NCBI GenBank assembly: GCA_045862995.1
Contig: BTVX01000019.1
Location: 1-64,000 of the forward strand
Direction of reading: 5' to 3'
DNA from: UBA2387 sp019454665
Lineage (GTDB): Bacteria; Armatimonadota; Fimbriimonadia; Fimbriimonadales; Fimbriimonadaceae
Length of the DNA: 64,000 nt
The translations under genes and the position numbers were made by a program. This document shows positions 1-8,552 of the stretch, piece after piece (the first letter of the stretch is position 1; each line of letters opens with the position of its first letter). Below the pieces are notes generated by a model. It saw nothing but the letters and a program-made list of their open reading frames with translations, had not been told where the DNA came from and did not search any database.

Positions 1-213
1 GGCTGAGGTTAGGTAAGGGTCGGGAAGTTCGGTTTGGTTCGGATTCGAATCGGAGCAAGTTCACCGGCCACATGGCGACGCTTTGGAGAAAACCTGAACC
101 CTGAAACCTGAAAACTGAGAACTGTCTCTGGCTTCGCGTTCGGTGAAGTTCGGTGTAGTTCGGCTGAGGTTAGGTAAGGGTCGGAAGTTCGGTTTGGTTC
201 GGATTCGAATCGG
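1..213. repeat. Direct repeat pair, about 52 bp, in repeat-rich gap
   Basis: A block of about 52 bp beginning ggctgaggttaggtaagg and ending in ggattcgaatcgg occurs at about 1-53 and again at about 162-213, nearly identical apart from a one-base difference. Between the copies lies a related mixture of short blocks (gcttcgcgttcggt, gacgctttggag, cctgaaccctgaa). No convincing gene is present between 1 and 744. Open frames here read through repeats and give low-complexity protein. Confidence 0.8.
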
Positions 214-220
214 GCCAACG

Positions 221-264
221 GCCGACCACCTGCCGACCACCTGCCGACCACTTGCCGACCACTT
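221..264. repeat. 11-bp tandem repeat, four copies
   Basis: Four uninterrupted copies of an 11-bp unit, gccgaccacct or gccgaccactt, are seen. Partial units recur at about 364-392 and 697-720, inside the 19.7-kb repeat, and weakly near 35.06 kb. There is no spacer structure, so it is not a CRISPR array. Confidence 0.85.
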
Positions 265-403
265 GCTACGCTCGGAGAAGACCTGAACACTGAACCCTGA
301 ATACTGGCGTTGGCTTCGCGTTCGGTTTGGTTCGGATTTGTTCGGACAAGACGCCCGGCCGACGGCCGACCACATGCCGACCACTTGCCGACGCTCGGAG
401 AAG

Positions 404-469
404 CCCTGAACCCTGAACCCTGAACCCTGAACCCTGAACACTGAACACTGAACACTGAACCCTGAACAC
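404..469. repeat. 7-bp tandem repeat (ccctgaa / cactgaa), about nine copies
   Basis: About nine head-to-tail heptamers are present: five ccctgaa, three cactgaa and one further ccctgaa. Shorter runs of the same heptamer occur near 101-117, 281-303 and 19808-19824. A simple tandem repeat in non-coding DNA; its function is unknown. Confidence 0.85.
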
Positions 470-540
470 TGCCGCGCCGGGCTTCGCGTTCGGTGAGGTT
501 CGGCTGATGTTTGGCACCGATTCCACCGCGACCCCATATA

Positions 541-614
541 CCGGGGTGCCACGGCCTGACCGGGCCCGGTTCCTCTTTCGATTCGGTGCCGACGTCCCTG
601 CCCGGCAGGCCGTG
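541..614. repeat. Intergenic hairpin repeat, copy 1 (variant stem)
   Basis: This element starts ccggggtgccacggcctgac and ends gcccggcaggccgtgcc. Its arms acggcctg/caggccgt and ccgggc/gcccgg can pair into a 14-bp stem with one bulged A. The copies at 33.4, 33.6 and 47.2 kb have acggtctg/cagaccgt instead, so both arms changed together and pairing is kept. Confidence 0.75.
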
Positions 615-744
615 CCTGATGAAGTTCGTCTAGGGTAGGGCTGAGGTTCGGATTGGTTCGGGAGGAAGCCGTCCGTTGACTCTCGAACCCGCCAGCGACT
701 TGCCGACTACTTGCCGACCCTTGGTACTGGTTGCGGGCGGCGTC

Positions 745-2103
745 TCACTCTCTTCTCCTCCGCAATCTGCTCAATTCCTCGACCAGTTCGGTCGGCTTTC
801 GAGGGTCGGCGCTCCCGCGGCGAGATGGTGGCAAGGCGACCAAAGTCGTCTTCTTCGCACGAAACCTCGCCCAATTGCTTGGCCAAGTCTTGACGTCCTC
901 GTCAACCACGACGACATGGACCCCGCAGAACGCGAAACACGCCTGACCGTCCCGCTTGATCAACTCAGCGATCGTAACATCAAGACTCGCAAAAGCAGAC
1001 TTTGGCTTCTCGCGGAGCAGCGCTCCCGAGAGGGAGGGGTCCCCCATCGAGCGTTGTGCAGTCGCAAGTTGGCGTTGCAGGTCGGCGACGTCGGCGGCCG
1101 CAACGCGAAAGAGCCGGGCCAAGTGGTCGTACAAGGCGAACATTTCGGCATACGTCCAGATCTGGATGCCGAGATGCCTCGCATGGATCTTCTCGTCGTT
1201 GCTCAGGGGACCCCAACTGGGGCGGACGAGGACGACGTTGGCGTTCAACCCACCCAGACTCCTGCGCCGGGTCTCGGCGCGCTCCAGCTGAGCCACAAAG
1301 CTTCCGTACACCTTGTCTTCCTTCTGACTCAGGGAACAGTCGAATAGGTACAGGCGGTCCTCGTGCAGGGCCACCACATCCGATTCCATCAAGGTTGTGC
1401 CCTTCTTGACTTTGACGTTGCACCAGACCTTGGCGCCTGACACCTTCTTGACTGCGGTAGCGACAAACCGTTCGAACGCGTTCCCTTTCTTCTCACTTCC
1501 GATGGTGAGATCGTCCCACGCGAAACCTGCACTTATTGCGACGTCAAGCTCCAACGGAGTCCAATTCTCGTTGGTTTCTACGGTCCCGCCCTCGATCGCA
1601 AACTGCGTCCTCAGGATTTGGTCCAGAGATAGATCGCCAAGGGTGCTCGGGCGATCGTTGAGCAGGTCGATACAAAACTCAGGCTCGAGGCGCACCACTC
1701 CCCAGGGCTGATTCCTCTCTTTGTACAGTACTTTGGTGTTTGGCCGAGACACATATTCCATAACAGCGAAAGACATGGGCTTGGTCCCATTGGTGGCATT
1801 GAGCAGCCAATAGTGCTCCTCATCCACCACGCGGCCCAGTTCGGCGCGGACAGACGCTGGCGATGTGTCGTCAAGCAAGCGAAGGTCGTGAACGGTGTCC
1901 AAGACCCCTTCGCAAAATCGCCTCAGAGATTCCCCAGGTCCCTTCGAGAACTTCTCATCATCCGTAATGAGGATCACGACCTTTGCCACTTTGACGTGTT
2001 GTTTGTCCGAGAGTTGTTTGGCCAGCATCAAGAACTCGATCGTGGGCCATATCTGCTCGCTGGCGATCGTGGCAATGGCGAAGTTGTAGGGAGTTGTGCT
2101 CAT
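745..2103 (-). CDS. CARF-domain protein with degenerate PD-(D/E)xK domain (Card1/Can2-like), copy 1
   Basis: This 452-aa protein is the last gene of the type III chain. The N-terminal half looks like a CARF sensor of the DUF1887/Card1 type, with NATNGTKPMS at residues 102-111 in place of the usual N-x-TGGTK motif. The second half resembles a PD-(D/E)xK nuclease, with FERFVATAV near 210-218, ESDVV at 240-244 and LFDCSL at 253-258. D242 and D255 fit the two acidic positions, but the expected lysine (D/E-x-K) is serine 257. K261 could substitute. A C-terminal extension follows residue 330. A paralogue lies at 16137-17477. The likely role is a cyclic-oligoadenylate-activated effector, but catalytic competence is uncertain. 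The 120-bp gap to the preceding cas7 gene holds no other gene. Confidence 0.75.
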   Translation of the reverse strand: MSTTPYNFAIATIASEQIWPTIEFLMLAKQLSDKQHVKVAKVVILITDDEKFSKGPGESLRRFCEGVLDTVHDLRLLDDTSPASVRAELGRVVDEEHYWLLNATNGTKPMSFAVMEYVSRPNTKVLYKERNQPWGVVRLEPEFCIDLLNDRPSTLGDLSLDQILRTQFAIEGGTVETNENWTPLELDVAISAGFAWDDLTIGSEKKGNAFERFVATAVKKVSGAKVWCNVKVKKGTTLMESDVVALHEDRLYLFDCSLSQKEDKVYGSFVAQLERAETRRRSLGGLNANVVLVRPSWGPLSNDEKIHARHLGIQIWTYAEMFALYDHLARLFRVAAADVADLQRQLATAQRSMGDPSLSGALLREKPKSAFASLDVTIAELIKRDGQACFAFCGVHVVVVDEDVKTWPSNWARFRAKKTTLVALPPSRRGSADPRKPTELVEELSRLRRRRE

Positions 2104-2223
2104 GATCCTGTTATGGGTTGTCTGACAATGGCTGGCGGGCGATTGAGTTCATGGTTGGAGGCTCGTAGGGTAATGTTCCGTGAGTGTGGGGGCTCAGCCA
2201 CGACCACCCCCCTGCCTGTGGCC

Positions 2224-4425
2224 TCATCCGCGTCCGCGCTGGCTTCCGCCACCTCTGTTGCCGCTTTGGTCCCGCTCGGGCTCGGGATAGTGCTCGAGCT
2301 GCTGGTTGTCCTGAAGCCTTGGTAGCGGCTTTTGCTTACCTGGCTTCTCGTTTTCGACGAACCACTTGTATTGGTCGGTCGTCATCGGCTGGTCGTTGCG
2401 CAAGCAGGATGGGTAGCGAGTCTGCGGGTGCGGGAATCCCTGGCAAGCCCTCAAGAACGCCGCAATATAGGGGAGCCTTCGGCGTTCCTCCGTCCAAAAG
2501 CCTGCACTGATCTCATCAAGAACCACAGTATTTGGGTTTAGGGCGTCAGCTTCCTTGAAGTATTCTGCCCATCCACTTCCAAGGGCGACCTTCGATTGGT
2601 CTTCGACAAGTTCAAGCGTGACAGACCCGAAACCCAGGGGTTTGCCGTACCCAAGCTTCAAGAAGTGATTGTCTCCGAGGTTGAGAAGCCCAAGCAGAGC
2701 ACCCAATTCCATCCGAGAGAGGTTCTTGACGTGGACGTCGAACTCGAACACCGTGTCCACTCCCACGAGACCTTCGATCGTGCAGTTTTGACTTCCTGGC
2801 GGCGCACACGCCGGACTCCTCCAATCTGTCTGGTGAGGATAGACCTTGCGACCACGTGGTCCGCGCCCTCCAGTGAATGCGTCGTCACGTTTGTCGCTTG
2901 AGGAGTAGACCTCACTGTTGCCCGGACCTTTGCAGTAAAACCTGACATAAGACGGCTTGGGTGAGCCAAGAATCGGGAGGGTCAGATGGCCTGCAACGAC
3001 CCCCGGCCCATCGCTCATTCGGACATTGGTGATTCTGAGATTGCCTTTGTACGCCCTGAGATCCTCCTTGTCCGCGGCGTCCTCTACACCGGCCGGCTTT
3101 TGGTGAACCCACCCGAAGACACGGTCGGCCGGAGAGTGTTCGCTGAGCGAGCCAGCGGGTGCCAGCGACGCGTCGAGAGCTTCAAGCGGACTCGTCTCAA
3201 AGAGCTGGCGCGAGATCATGGCAGGGTAGCCTGCAACAGGCTGACCCTTGAGTACTTTGACATAGAGCAGGTCGCCCGGTTTGAGCGTCCGCAACTCCCT
3301 TTGCAGCACCTCGTCTTTCTTGCTTCCCTTGAACCCAACGTGTCTGCCCCAGACCACACGAGCGACCTTATAGTTCGGGCTATCTGGGTCAGGACCCTTT
3401 CGTTCGGCTTTGTCATCTGCCTCGTGGACGCGATGGTAATCCGTGACAAGGGCTTCGTACGACTCCTTGATCTTCTTGTACTCGTCAGATCCACTTGCGA
3501 TGGTGCTGGTAACGGGACGCGCAAAGAAGATTCGCTCGTCGTGCTTGTTCATGAAGGACCTGTTGCTGACGCAAGCGTATCCCAAGAAGGGTCCATCCAC
3601 CGCGGAGCCGACCTCAGTGTGACCGTCATAATTGGCCTCGATGGTGTAGCCGACCAGCTCATCGGTTCCCTCCAAGACTACGAGTCCTGTGTCGGAATCA
3701 GTATCGCTTGGTTTCTTGTCAATCGCGCCATCGGGTAGCCGCTGCATCCCCTTTCCTCGTCGCCACTCGACGACGCGGTCGTAGGTGTACTGAATGCGCA
3801 CTTTTCTAACCATCTTGTCGACCTGAACTCGTTTGGTCCAAAAGAACACTCTCTCTCCGTGATTAGGCAATCGGCGCTCATCGTCCATGGGTAGCCACGC
3901 CGCATACATGTGAGAACCAATTCCACCCTTGGCATGTGGCGGCTCCCATCGGTCTCCGTTCTGCCGTGGCAGGACGCTCGCATTCGGATTGGTCAGGAGC
4001 TCGATGCCGCTGCCGTCGTCCTTGACGCGGGCAGGCACCATCGAAAGCGCGTCGTCCACCTTCTTTCGGAAAGAGATCGGCTTGGCCCACTGGTGGTACA
4101 CGCGCCAGCGGGAGTTCGTGACGATTTCGAACGCGTTGGAGAGCATGCCCTTGATGGCTGTCGGCGAGAGACCAGGCGAGCCGTCAGGATTCGTTCGGAC
4201 CGGGTAGGTCTTATGCTTGTTACTGACTGACACGTTCAGATGGTCCAGCAGGATCAGCGGCGTGACGCACGTCATCTTGACCTTCAGCACACCCGTGTAG
4301 AGCTCGGGGGCGAGCCAGCCGTGGGCCGGCGGCTCGTGGTCACCCAACTCGGGGTGCTTGGTGTCGCGCGGGGTCGCGGGGATGAAGTTGTAGGGGTTGT
4401 AGAATCGCACGTTGTCGCTCCTCAT
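2224..4425 (-). CDS. Type III-D RAMP protein, Cas7 with large insertion (TIGR03986-like)
   Basis: A 733-aa backbone subunit of the type III effector. Near the N-terminus is a Cas7-type motif (LSPTAIKGMLSNAFE), corresponding to the IPGSSLKG segment of Csm3. Near the C-terminus is a glycine-rich loop, LGYGKPLGFGSV. The long region between exceeds a normal Cas7 and fits the Cas7-insertion subunit of type III-D variants. The C-terminal tail is Gly/Arg/Gln rich. The ATG at 4425 is chosen because it overlaps the csx19 stop as ATGA. An upstream in-frame extension to 4710 is Arg-rich and lies wholly inside csx19, so it is rejected. The expected role is binding crRNA and target RNA. Confidence 0.8.
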   Translation of the reverse strand: MRSDNVRFYNPYNFIPATPRDTKHPELGDHEPPAHGWLAPELYTGVLKVKMTCVTPLILLDHLNVSVSNKHKTYPVRTNPDGSPGLSPTAIKGMLSNAFEIVTNSRWRVYHQWAKPISFRKKVDDALSMVPARVKDDGSGIELLTNPNASVLPRQNGDRWEPPHAKGGIGSHMYAAWLPMDDERRLPNHGERVFFWTKRVQVDKMVRKVRIQYTYDRVVEWRRGKGMQRLPDGAIDKKPSDTDSDTGLVVLEGTDELVGYTIEANYDGHTEVGSAVDGPFLGYACVSNRSFMNKHDERIFFARPVTSTIASGSDEYKKIKESYEALVTDYHRVHEADDKAERKGPDPDSPNYKVARVVWGRHVGFKGSKKDEVLQRELRTLKPGDLLYVKVLKGQPVAGYPAMISRQLFETSPLEALDASLAPAGSLSEHSPADRVFGWVHQKPAGVEDAADKEDLRAYKGNLRITNVRMSDGPGVVAGHLTLPILGSPKPSYVRFYCKGPGNSEVYSSSDKRDDAFTGGRGPRGRKVYPHQTDWRSPACAPPGSQNCTIEGLVGVDTVFEFDVHVKNLSRMELGALLGLLNLGDNHFLKLGYGKPLGFGSVTLELVEDQSKVALGSGWAEYFKEADALNPNTVVLDEISAGFWTEERRRLPYIAAFLRACQGFPHPQTRYPSCLRNDQPMTTDQYKWFVENEKPGKQKPLPRLQDNQQLEHYPEPERDQSGNRGGGSQRGRG

Positions 4426-4895
4426 TGGTCTCGGTCCTTCGATCGTCCGATTGTCTTGAAGCCCACGAGGACTTCGTCTCTCACGAACCAGTTGCCGTAC
4501 TCGTCCTGGTTGAGAATCTCTTTGGTTTCCAGGATCACGTCGCTTGTTCCGTAATCCCATTTGCACGGGACCCAGAGTTCGGCCGCGCGTTCCTCGACGG
4601 CCCTTGTCCATCCGTTCGCCTCGCCCTTCGCCTCGCCCCACAGCAGGTACTGGTTGGGAAGGGTATCGGTTTCGGGGATAGTCACCGTAGCCTCGACACC
4701 GTTCTTCCATCGGACTTCTCGGGTCCCGTCGAAGAAGCGTGCGAAGTAGAACTGGCTCAGGTCAATCTCGGTATCGCGCCTGGACTCGGCTTTGCCCTCG
4801 CGCACCTTGACGATGAGGAAGTCCTGCGTGCCATAAAGCAGGCCGCAACCGTTGTTGAAGTCTTGGATCGTTTGTTCAAGCGTTTTATTGGTCAT
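4422..4895 (-). CDS. csx19: Csx19, type III-D small subunit
   Basis: This 157-aa protein has no membrane segment. Its size, position between two cas7-type genes and aromatic-rich middle (DLSQFYFARFFDG, residues about 45-57) fit Csx19, a component specific to type III-D complexes. The start overlaps the end of the upstream double Cas7 by 11 nt, and its TGA overlaps the ATG of the next gene. This indicates translational coupling. The assignment rests mainly on context and general resemblance. Confidence 0.7.
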   Translation of the reverse strand: MTNKTLEQTIQDFNNGCGLLYGTQDFLIVKVREGKAESRRDTEIDLSQFYFARFFDGTREVRWKNGVEATVTIPETDTLPNQYLLWGEAKGEANGWTRAVEERAAELWVPCKWDYGTSDVILETKEILNQDEYGNWFVRDEVLVGFKTIGRSKDRDQ

Positions 4896-6315
4896 TGCAC
4901 CAATTCCTCCATGCTTCCGCAGCGTTGGCTCGTTCTTCTTGCGAAAAGTTCAACGGATCTACGCGACCCAGCTGCCCCATGCCGCGGTTCACGTGGGCGC
5001 CGATCGGCACTCTTCCAGCCATCACCTCGCGCCAGACGACGAGCAGCAAGCCCTTTGCGACGTCGGACAGGTCGGCGGGCACTTCGATGTGGAGCTTCTC
5101 CCAGGCCATTTCGGGCTCAAGGACCGAGAACAGGGCACCCTCCGAGGGGCCGCTGGTCCAGCGATCAATCGCCACGTGCGGCGCGTAGGTGAACTTCCGC
5201 CCTCCATCTGGTGGGGCAATCTCACCACGCAAGGCTTCAGTCGAGCCCGCATCCGCTAGAGCGCGTACCTGGATCGCCGTGAACGTCTCGACCGAGTAAA
5301 CGTCGTCAATGTGGAGCGCGCCTTTCCTGCTGCGCTTCCCTTCTCCTTCACCCTGGTTGCCCTTCTGTTCCCTTTCAGACTGGAAACCGAAGAGCTCCAT
5401 GACCGGCTCGCTCCGCGCAGCCTTCGTCGGTGCAGCCCTCGAAAGCGCCTGCGGCTTCGCATCATCGTGTGGGTCCCAACCCTTGACCGTATTGACGATC
5501 AACTCCGCGCAAGCCCTGAGCGCACCCTTCCAACTCGATCCGGGAACGACCAGACGGTACTCATCGGCGCCGGTTCGCGAGAACTCTGGCACCATGTCCA
5601 CGGCGAAGCCCTCGATTTCAGCCTTGACCATCAGCGGCCCGTTCGGCGTCCACGCCGGTTCGAAGCACCGCGTCCGGCTCGGCGCCGTTCCAGAAGTCCG
5701 AATGGTAGCGGCGCGATCCTCCTGCTTATCTCTCTGGCGAAGGACCTCTAGCCACTCGATCAGGCCCTCCGGCGTGGTCAGGTTTCCTTTCGTTACCTTG
5801 ACCGCGTCCGCCTTCACCCTTCCCAGCCCCCGGGTCTTGGCCCCGCCGAGACGCAGCGTCCCCGACGTCAGCAGCCCGACCAGCCGGTCCACTTCGGCAT
5901 CGGCTGCGTCCAAGGTGTCGAGTTGGATCTCGACCTGGATCTGTGTTCCCTTGGGCAGGTTGGCGCGGTTGAACTTGAGCTTGTCTTCGGCGGTCCCGGA
6001 CGTCGAGGAGATGCGGACGTGCTCGCGGACTTCTAGGGACGGATTCACGATCAAACCGTCGCGGACGATCACGCGACTGGCCTGACCTTTAGCGTCCCTT
6101 GTCCTTTGGTTAGTCCTGTCTTGATATCCCCAAATGTCCTTGTTGCTTTCGTCGCGCAACGGCCCGGCCAGGCTGGTGCCCGGAATGTACAACTCTCCCT
6201 TTCCATTGACGGCGAGAGCGATGTCCGAATGGGCGTCCGCCCCCAGCCCGCCGACCGAGATGGGCGTTTGGGCGGTCAGGGTGCACTCGAGGATGGTTCG
6301 GTGATTTGTCGTCAA
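4885..6315 (-). CDS. Double Cas7 RAMP protein (Cas7-2x type)
   Basis: A 476-aa protein with two RAMP modules in tandem. Module one has YIPGTSLAGPLR (43-54) and the glycine-rich GGAKTRGLGRV (157-167). Module two has VPGSSWKGALR (257-267), a Csm3-like HVAIDRWTSG (380-389) and NRGMGQLG (443-450). D31, just before the first IPG motif, is a candidate target-RNA-cleaving aspartate by comparison with Csm3. Translation appears to start at TTG, with that codon overlapping the previous stop as TTGA. A strong GGAGGTG lies about nine bases upstream. This architecture matches the Cas7-2x subunit of type III-Dv effectors. Confidence 0.8.
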   Translation of the reverse strand: MTTNHRTILECTLTAQTPISVGGLGADAHSDIALAVNGKGELYIPGTSLAGPLRDESNKDIWGYQDRTNQRTRDAKGQASRVIVRDGLIVNPSLEVREHVRISSTSGTAEDKLKFNRANLPKGTQIQVEIQLDTLDAADAEVDRLVGLLTSGTLRLGGAKTRGLGRVKADAVKVTKGNLTTPEGLIEWLEVLRQRDKQEDRAATIRTSGTAPSRTRCFEPAWTPNGPLMVKAEIEGFAVDMVPEFSRTGADEYRLVVPGSSWKGALRACAELIVNTVKGWDPHDDAKPQALSRAAPTKAARSEPVMELFGFQSEREQKGNQGEGEGKRSRKGALHIDDVYSVETFTAIQVRALADAGSTEALRGEIAPPDGGRKFTYAPHVAIDRWTSGPSEGALFSVLEPEMAWEKLHIEVPADLSDVAKGLLLVVWREVMAGRVPIGAHVNRGMGQLGRVDPLNFSQEERANAAEAWRNWCNDQ

Positions 6316-8552
6316 TTCGGTTCACCTCCGTTTTGGTCAGATGCCTTCTGTGTGCGGCTCGCTTTGGCCAACGCGTCCACCCAAGAGAGCACGGCTTCAA
6401 GCCAAAGTTCGTTCTTGAGTTCGGCGACTCGATCGGCTCGGCACGGCAGCTCAGCTAACTGGATCTCGCCTTCGACCTCTACGGAAAGAAGGTCAATCCA
6501 TACCTGATCCGGATCGGTTGCCAGAGACTGCCACCTGTTCAACGTTTCTGTGCTCCACTTCTGACGTCTGTTGGACACGGACTCGAGCTTTGTGAACCAG
6601 CCTTCAATCGTTCCCGGACCTGTGAGCCGCCTGAACGCGGACCGCACCGATCCCAGCTGTGCCTTGGGCGCCCCACGGTATGATTGGGCCCCCGGTCCGC
6701 CCGCTCTCGCCAGCGCGCTGTCCCGGATCAGCTTGCGGCATGCCTCCCGTTCGACAAGGTAAAGGTGCTTTTCTTCCCAGGTGTTCTCTGCGCCGGCGAA
6801 CTCGATCGGGCCCGGGTTGCGTCCGTTGTGATCGGAGGGGGGCAGAGCCACGTTGGCCTTGGCCAGGAGCGGGTCGTTGATCGAGACCATGCCCATGCCT
6901 TCCGCCGTTCGGTCGCCCAGTCCGCCATGCACCAGGGCTTGCACGCGGCCATCCTCGACCTTGCCCAACACCTTGACCTTCGCCACGCTGCCGGCGGCGA
7001 GGCAAGGCAGACTTGGTTGGGCGAGCCCCCACCCCGAATGCCATCCCTCGCGGCGGGACTGCCTGAGGAATGCGCGCTCGATCTCTACCTGCACGCCCAG
7101 TGCATCCTCGAGGGCAGCCTTCAGGCCTGCTTCTGTCGGGTTGGGGCGGAGTTGCTCGTCGTAGAGCAGCGCGTCGCTCAGCAACCATAGGTTGAAGGCT
7201 TCGCCTTCCTTGACCAACGAGACCGGATTGAGGTCCTCCTCGTCGCCGGCAACGAGAGTACAAAGGCCATACTCGACGTTTTTGCTCGACCCGAGACGGA
7301 TGGCGTTCGGAATCTCGACCTTCTCACCTTGGTCGTAGTCCACATAAAAGGCGTACGTTTGGCCGGGCGCGAGCGCCATGTAGGTGTAGACGCCGCCGAC
7401 CTCCTCCGTGGGACGACCGACATGGTCGTCCACCACGCTGTGGGTCTTGTGCGTCTGTCTAGCCTTTCCCTGGCTGACTACGCCGTCGACGAGCTCGCCG
7501 ACGAAGTGGCCTCGGCTACCCTTGTACTGAGGTTGCTCGTTCTCGACGGGTGGAACATCCATTAGGAAGTTGTGGTAGCTCGTATCGGGATCGTCCTTCT
7601 TCGTGTGGAACGAGAACGGAACCGGCCTTCCGGGCTTGCTTTCGCCTTTTGCAACCGGCGTGGCGTCGGTCACTCGGACGTTGCCAGAATGGACCCACTT
7701 CCACATGTCCTTGTTGTTCTTGGCGAGGGCCGCCAAGATCATCCCACCGGGAATGGTGTCGTGGCACCGGACGACGTTGCCGAGCACTTTCTCGGGGATG
7801 ACCACGCGGGTCTCCAGCACCATGGTCACCAGCTTGCGCTTCTTGGGCGAGACTCGCCCCGAACCAGGCGTCGGCACTTCGGAAGTTGTCGGGTCGGAAG
7901 TTGTCGGGGCCGGAACGGCATTGGGCTGTTTCTTGAGCACGTCTGGCTTCCAATCAACGCCGTTCACTAAGAACTTGCACCGGCCTGCGCCTCGGTTGCG
8001 CTTGCCGCCCAGATCGTCCACAAGCATTGCCCCTGCCAGCAGAAGCTGCTCGCAAGCGTCTTTGACCGACTCGTGGAGCGGCGGATCGAAATCCACGTTG
8101 CAGTCCAGACGACAGCCAGCTCGCGCCATCTCGGTGATGCGAAGCGTTTGGTCTTTTGCGGTGCCCGTTTCGCGGCAGATGGCGACGCCGGGCTTGCCAA
8201 AGGTCACCGAGCCCCTGAGTTTGTCGTTGGCGAGTGCTTTGGCGAGACCCTTGGGGAAGCGCGCGTTGCTCACCACGAGACAACCGGGGTTTGTCACGGT
8301 TGATCCTTTCTTGACCGATGGCTGCGCGCCGAACAGGTGTAAGACCAAGTCGGCCCACTTCGTTCCGCTCTCGCCGCCATCAAGCGCCGCAGCGGCCAAC
8401 TCGCACGCGTCTCGCCAAACGCCCTTGATCGTCTTGCCCGGGATGTAGGGCAAGCCGTCGGCGTCTCGGGCCACCAACCGGTCCATGTCGCCCCGCCGCT
8501 CGTTGCCGGAGCCGCAGTGCCAGTCGCTGATCATCTCGATGGTCAATCTCAC
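6312..8552 (-). CDS. Cas7-Cas5(Csx10)-Cas11-like fusion protein of type III-D effector
   Basis: A 746-aa fusion. Residues 1-197 are a Csm3-like Cas7: DRLVARD (24-30; D24 aligns with the catalytic aspartate of Csm3), YIPGKTIKG (36-44) and GGKRNRGAGR (182-191). A Pro/Thr/Ser-rich linker spans about 205-238. Residues about 241-565 resemble Csx10, the Cas5-like subunit of type III-D, with glycine-rich GGLGDRTAEGMGMV (543-556). Residues about 590-735 are helical and could be a Cas11-like small subunit. The start is GTG, overlapping the cas10 stop as GTGA with AGGAGG seven bases upstream. Fused Cas7-Cas5-Cas11 is known from type III-Dv; the Cas11 part is the least certain here. Confidence 0.75.
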   Translation of the reverse strand: MRLTIEMISDWHCGSGNERRGDMDRLVARDADGLPYIPGKTIKGVWRDACELAAAALDGGESGTKWADLVLHLFGAQPSVKKGSTVTNPGCLVVSNARFPKGLAKALANDKLRGSVTFGKPGVAICRETGTAKDQTLRITEMARAGCRLDCNVDFDPPLHESVKDACEQLLLAGAMLVDDLGGKRNRGAGRCKFLVNGVDWKPDVLKKQPNAVPAPTTSDPTTSEVPTPGSGRVSPKKRKLVTMVLETRVVIPEKVLGNVVRCHDTIPGGMILAALAKNNKDMWKWVHSGNVRVTDATPVAKGESKPGRPVPFSFHTKKDDPDTSYHNFLMDVPPVENEQPQYKGSRGHFVGELVDGVVSQGKARQTHKTHSVVDDHVGRPTEEVGGVYTYMALAPGQTYAFYVDYDQGEKVEIPNAIRLGSSKNVEYGLCTLVAGDEEDLNPVSLVKEGEAFNLWLLSDALLYDEQLRPNPTEAGLKAALEDALGVQVEIERAFLRQSRREGWHSGWGLAQPSLPCLAAGSVAKVKVLGKVEDGRVQALVHGGLGDRTAEGMGMVSINDPLLAKANVALPPSDHNGRNPGPIEFAGAENTWEEKHLYLVEREACRKLIRDSALARAGGPGAQSYRGAPKAQLGSVRSAFRRLTGPGTIEGWFTKLESVSNRRQKWSTETLNRWQSLATDPDQVWIDLLSVEVEGEIQLAELPCRADRVAELKNELWLEAVLSWVDALAKASRTQKASDQNGGEPN

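Noticed and set aside
221..469. Possible CRISPR array
   Set aside because: Units of 7 and 11 bp are tandem with no spacers; repeat length and spacing do not fit a CRISPR array.
676..1409. Plus-strand open frames opposite the CARF gene (up to 223 codons)
   Set aside because: They are antisense shadows of the 745-2103 gene, with low-complexity composition and no start context or motif.
4426..4710. N-terminal extension of the Cas7-insertion protein
   Set aside because: The extension is Arg/Gly-rich, antiparallel to nothing and lies inside csx19; the ATGA overlap gives the better start.
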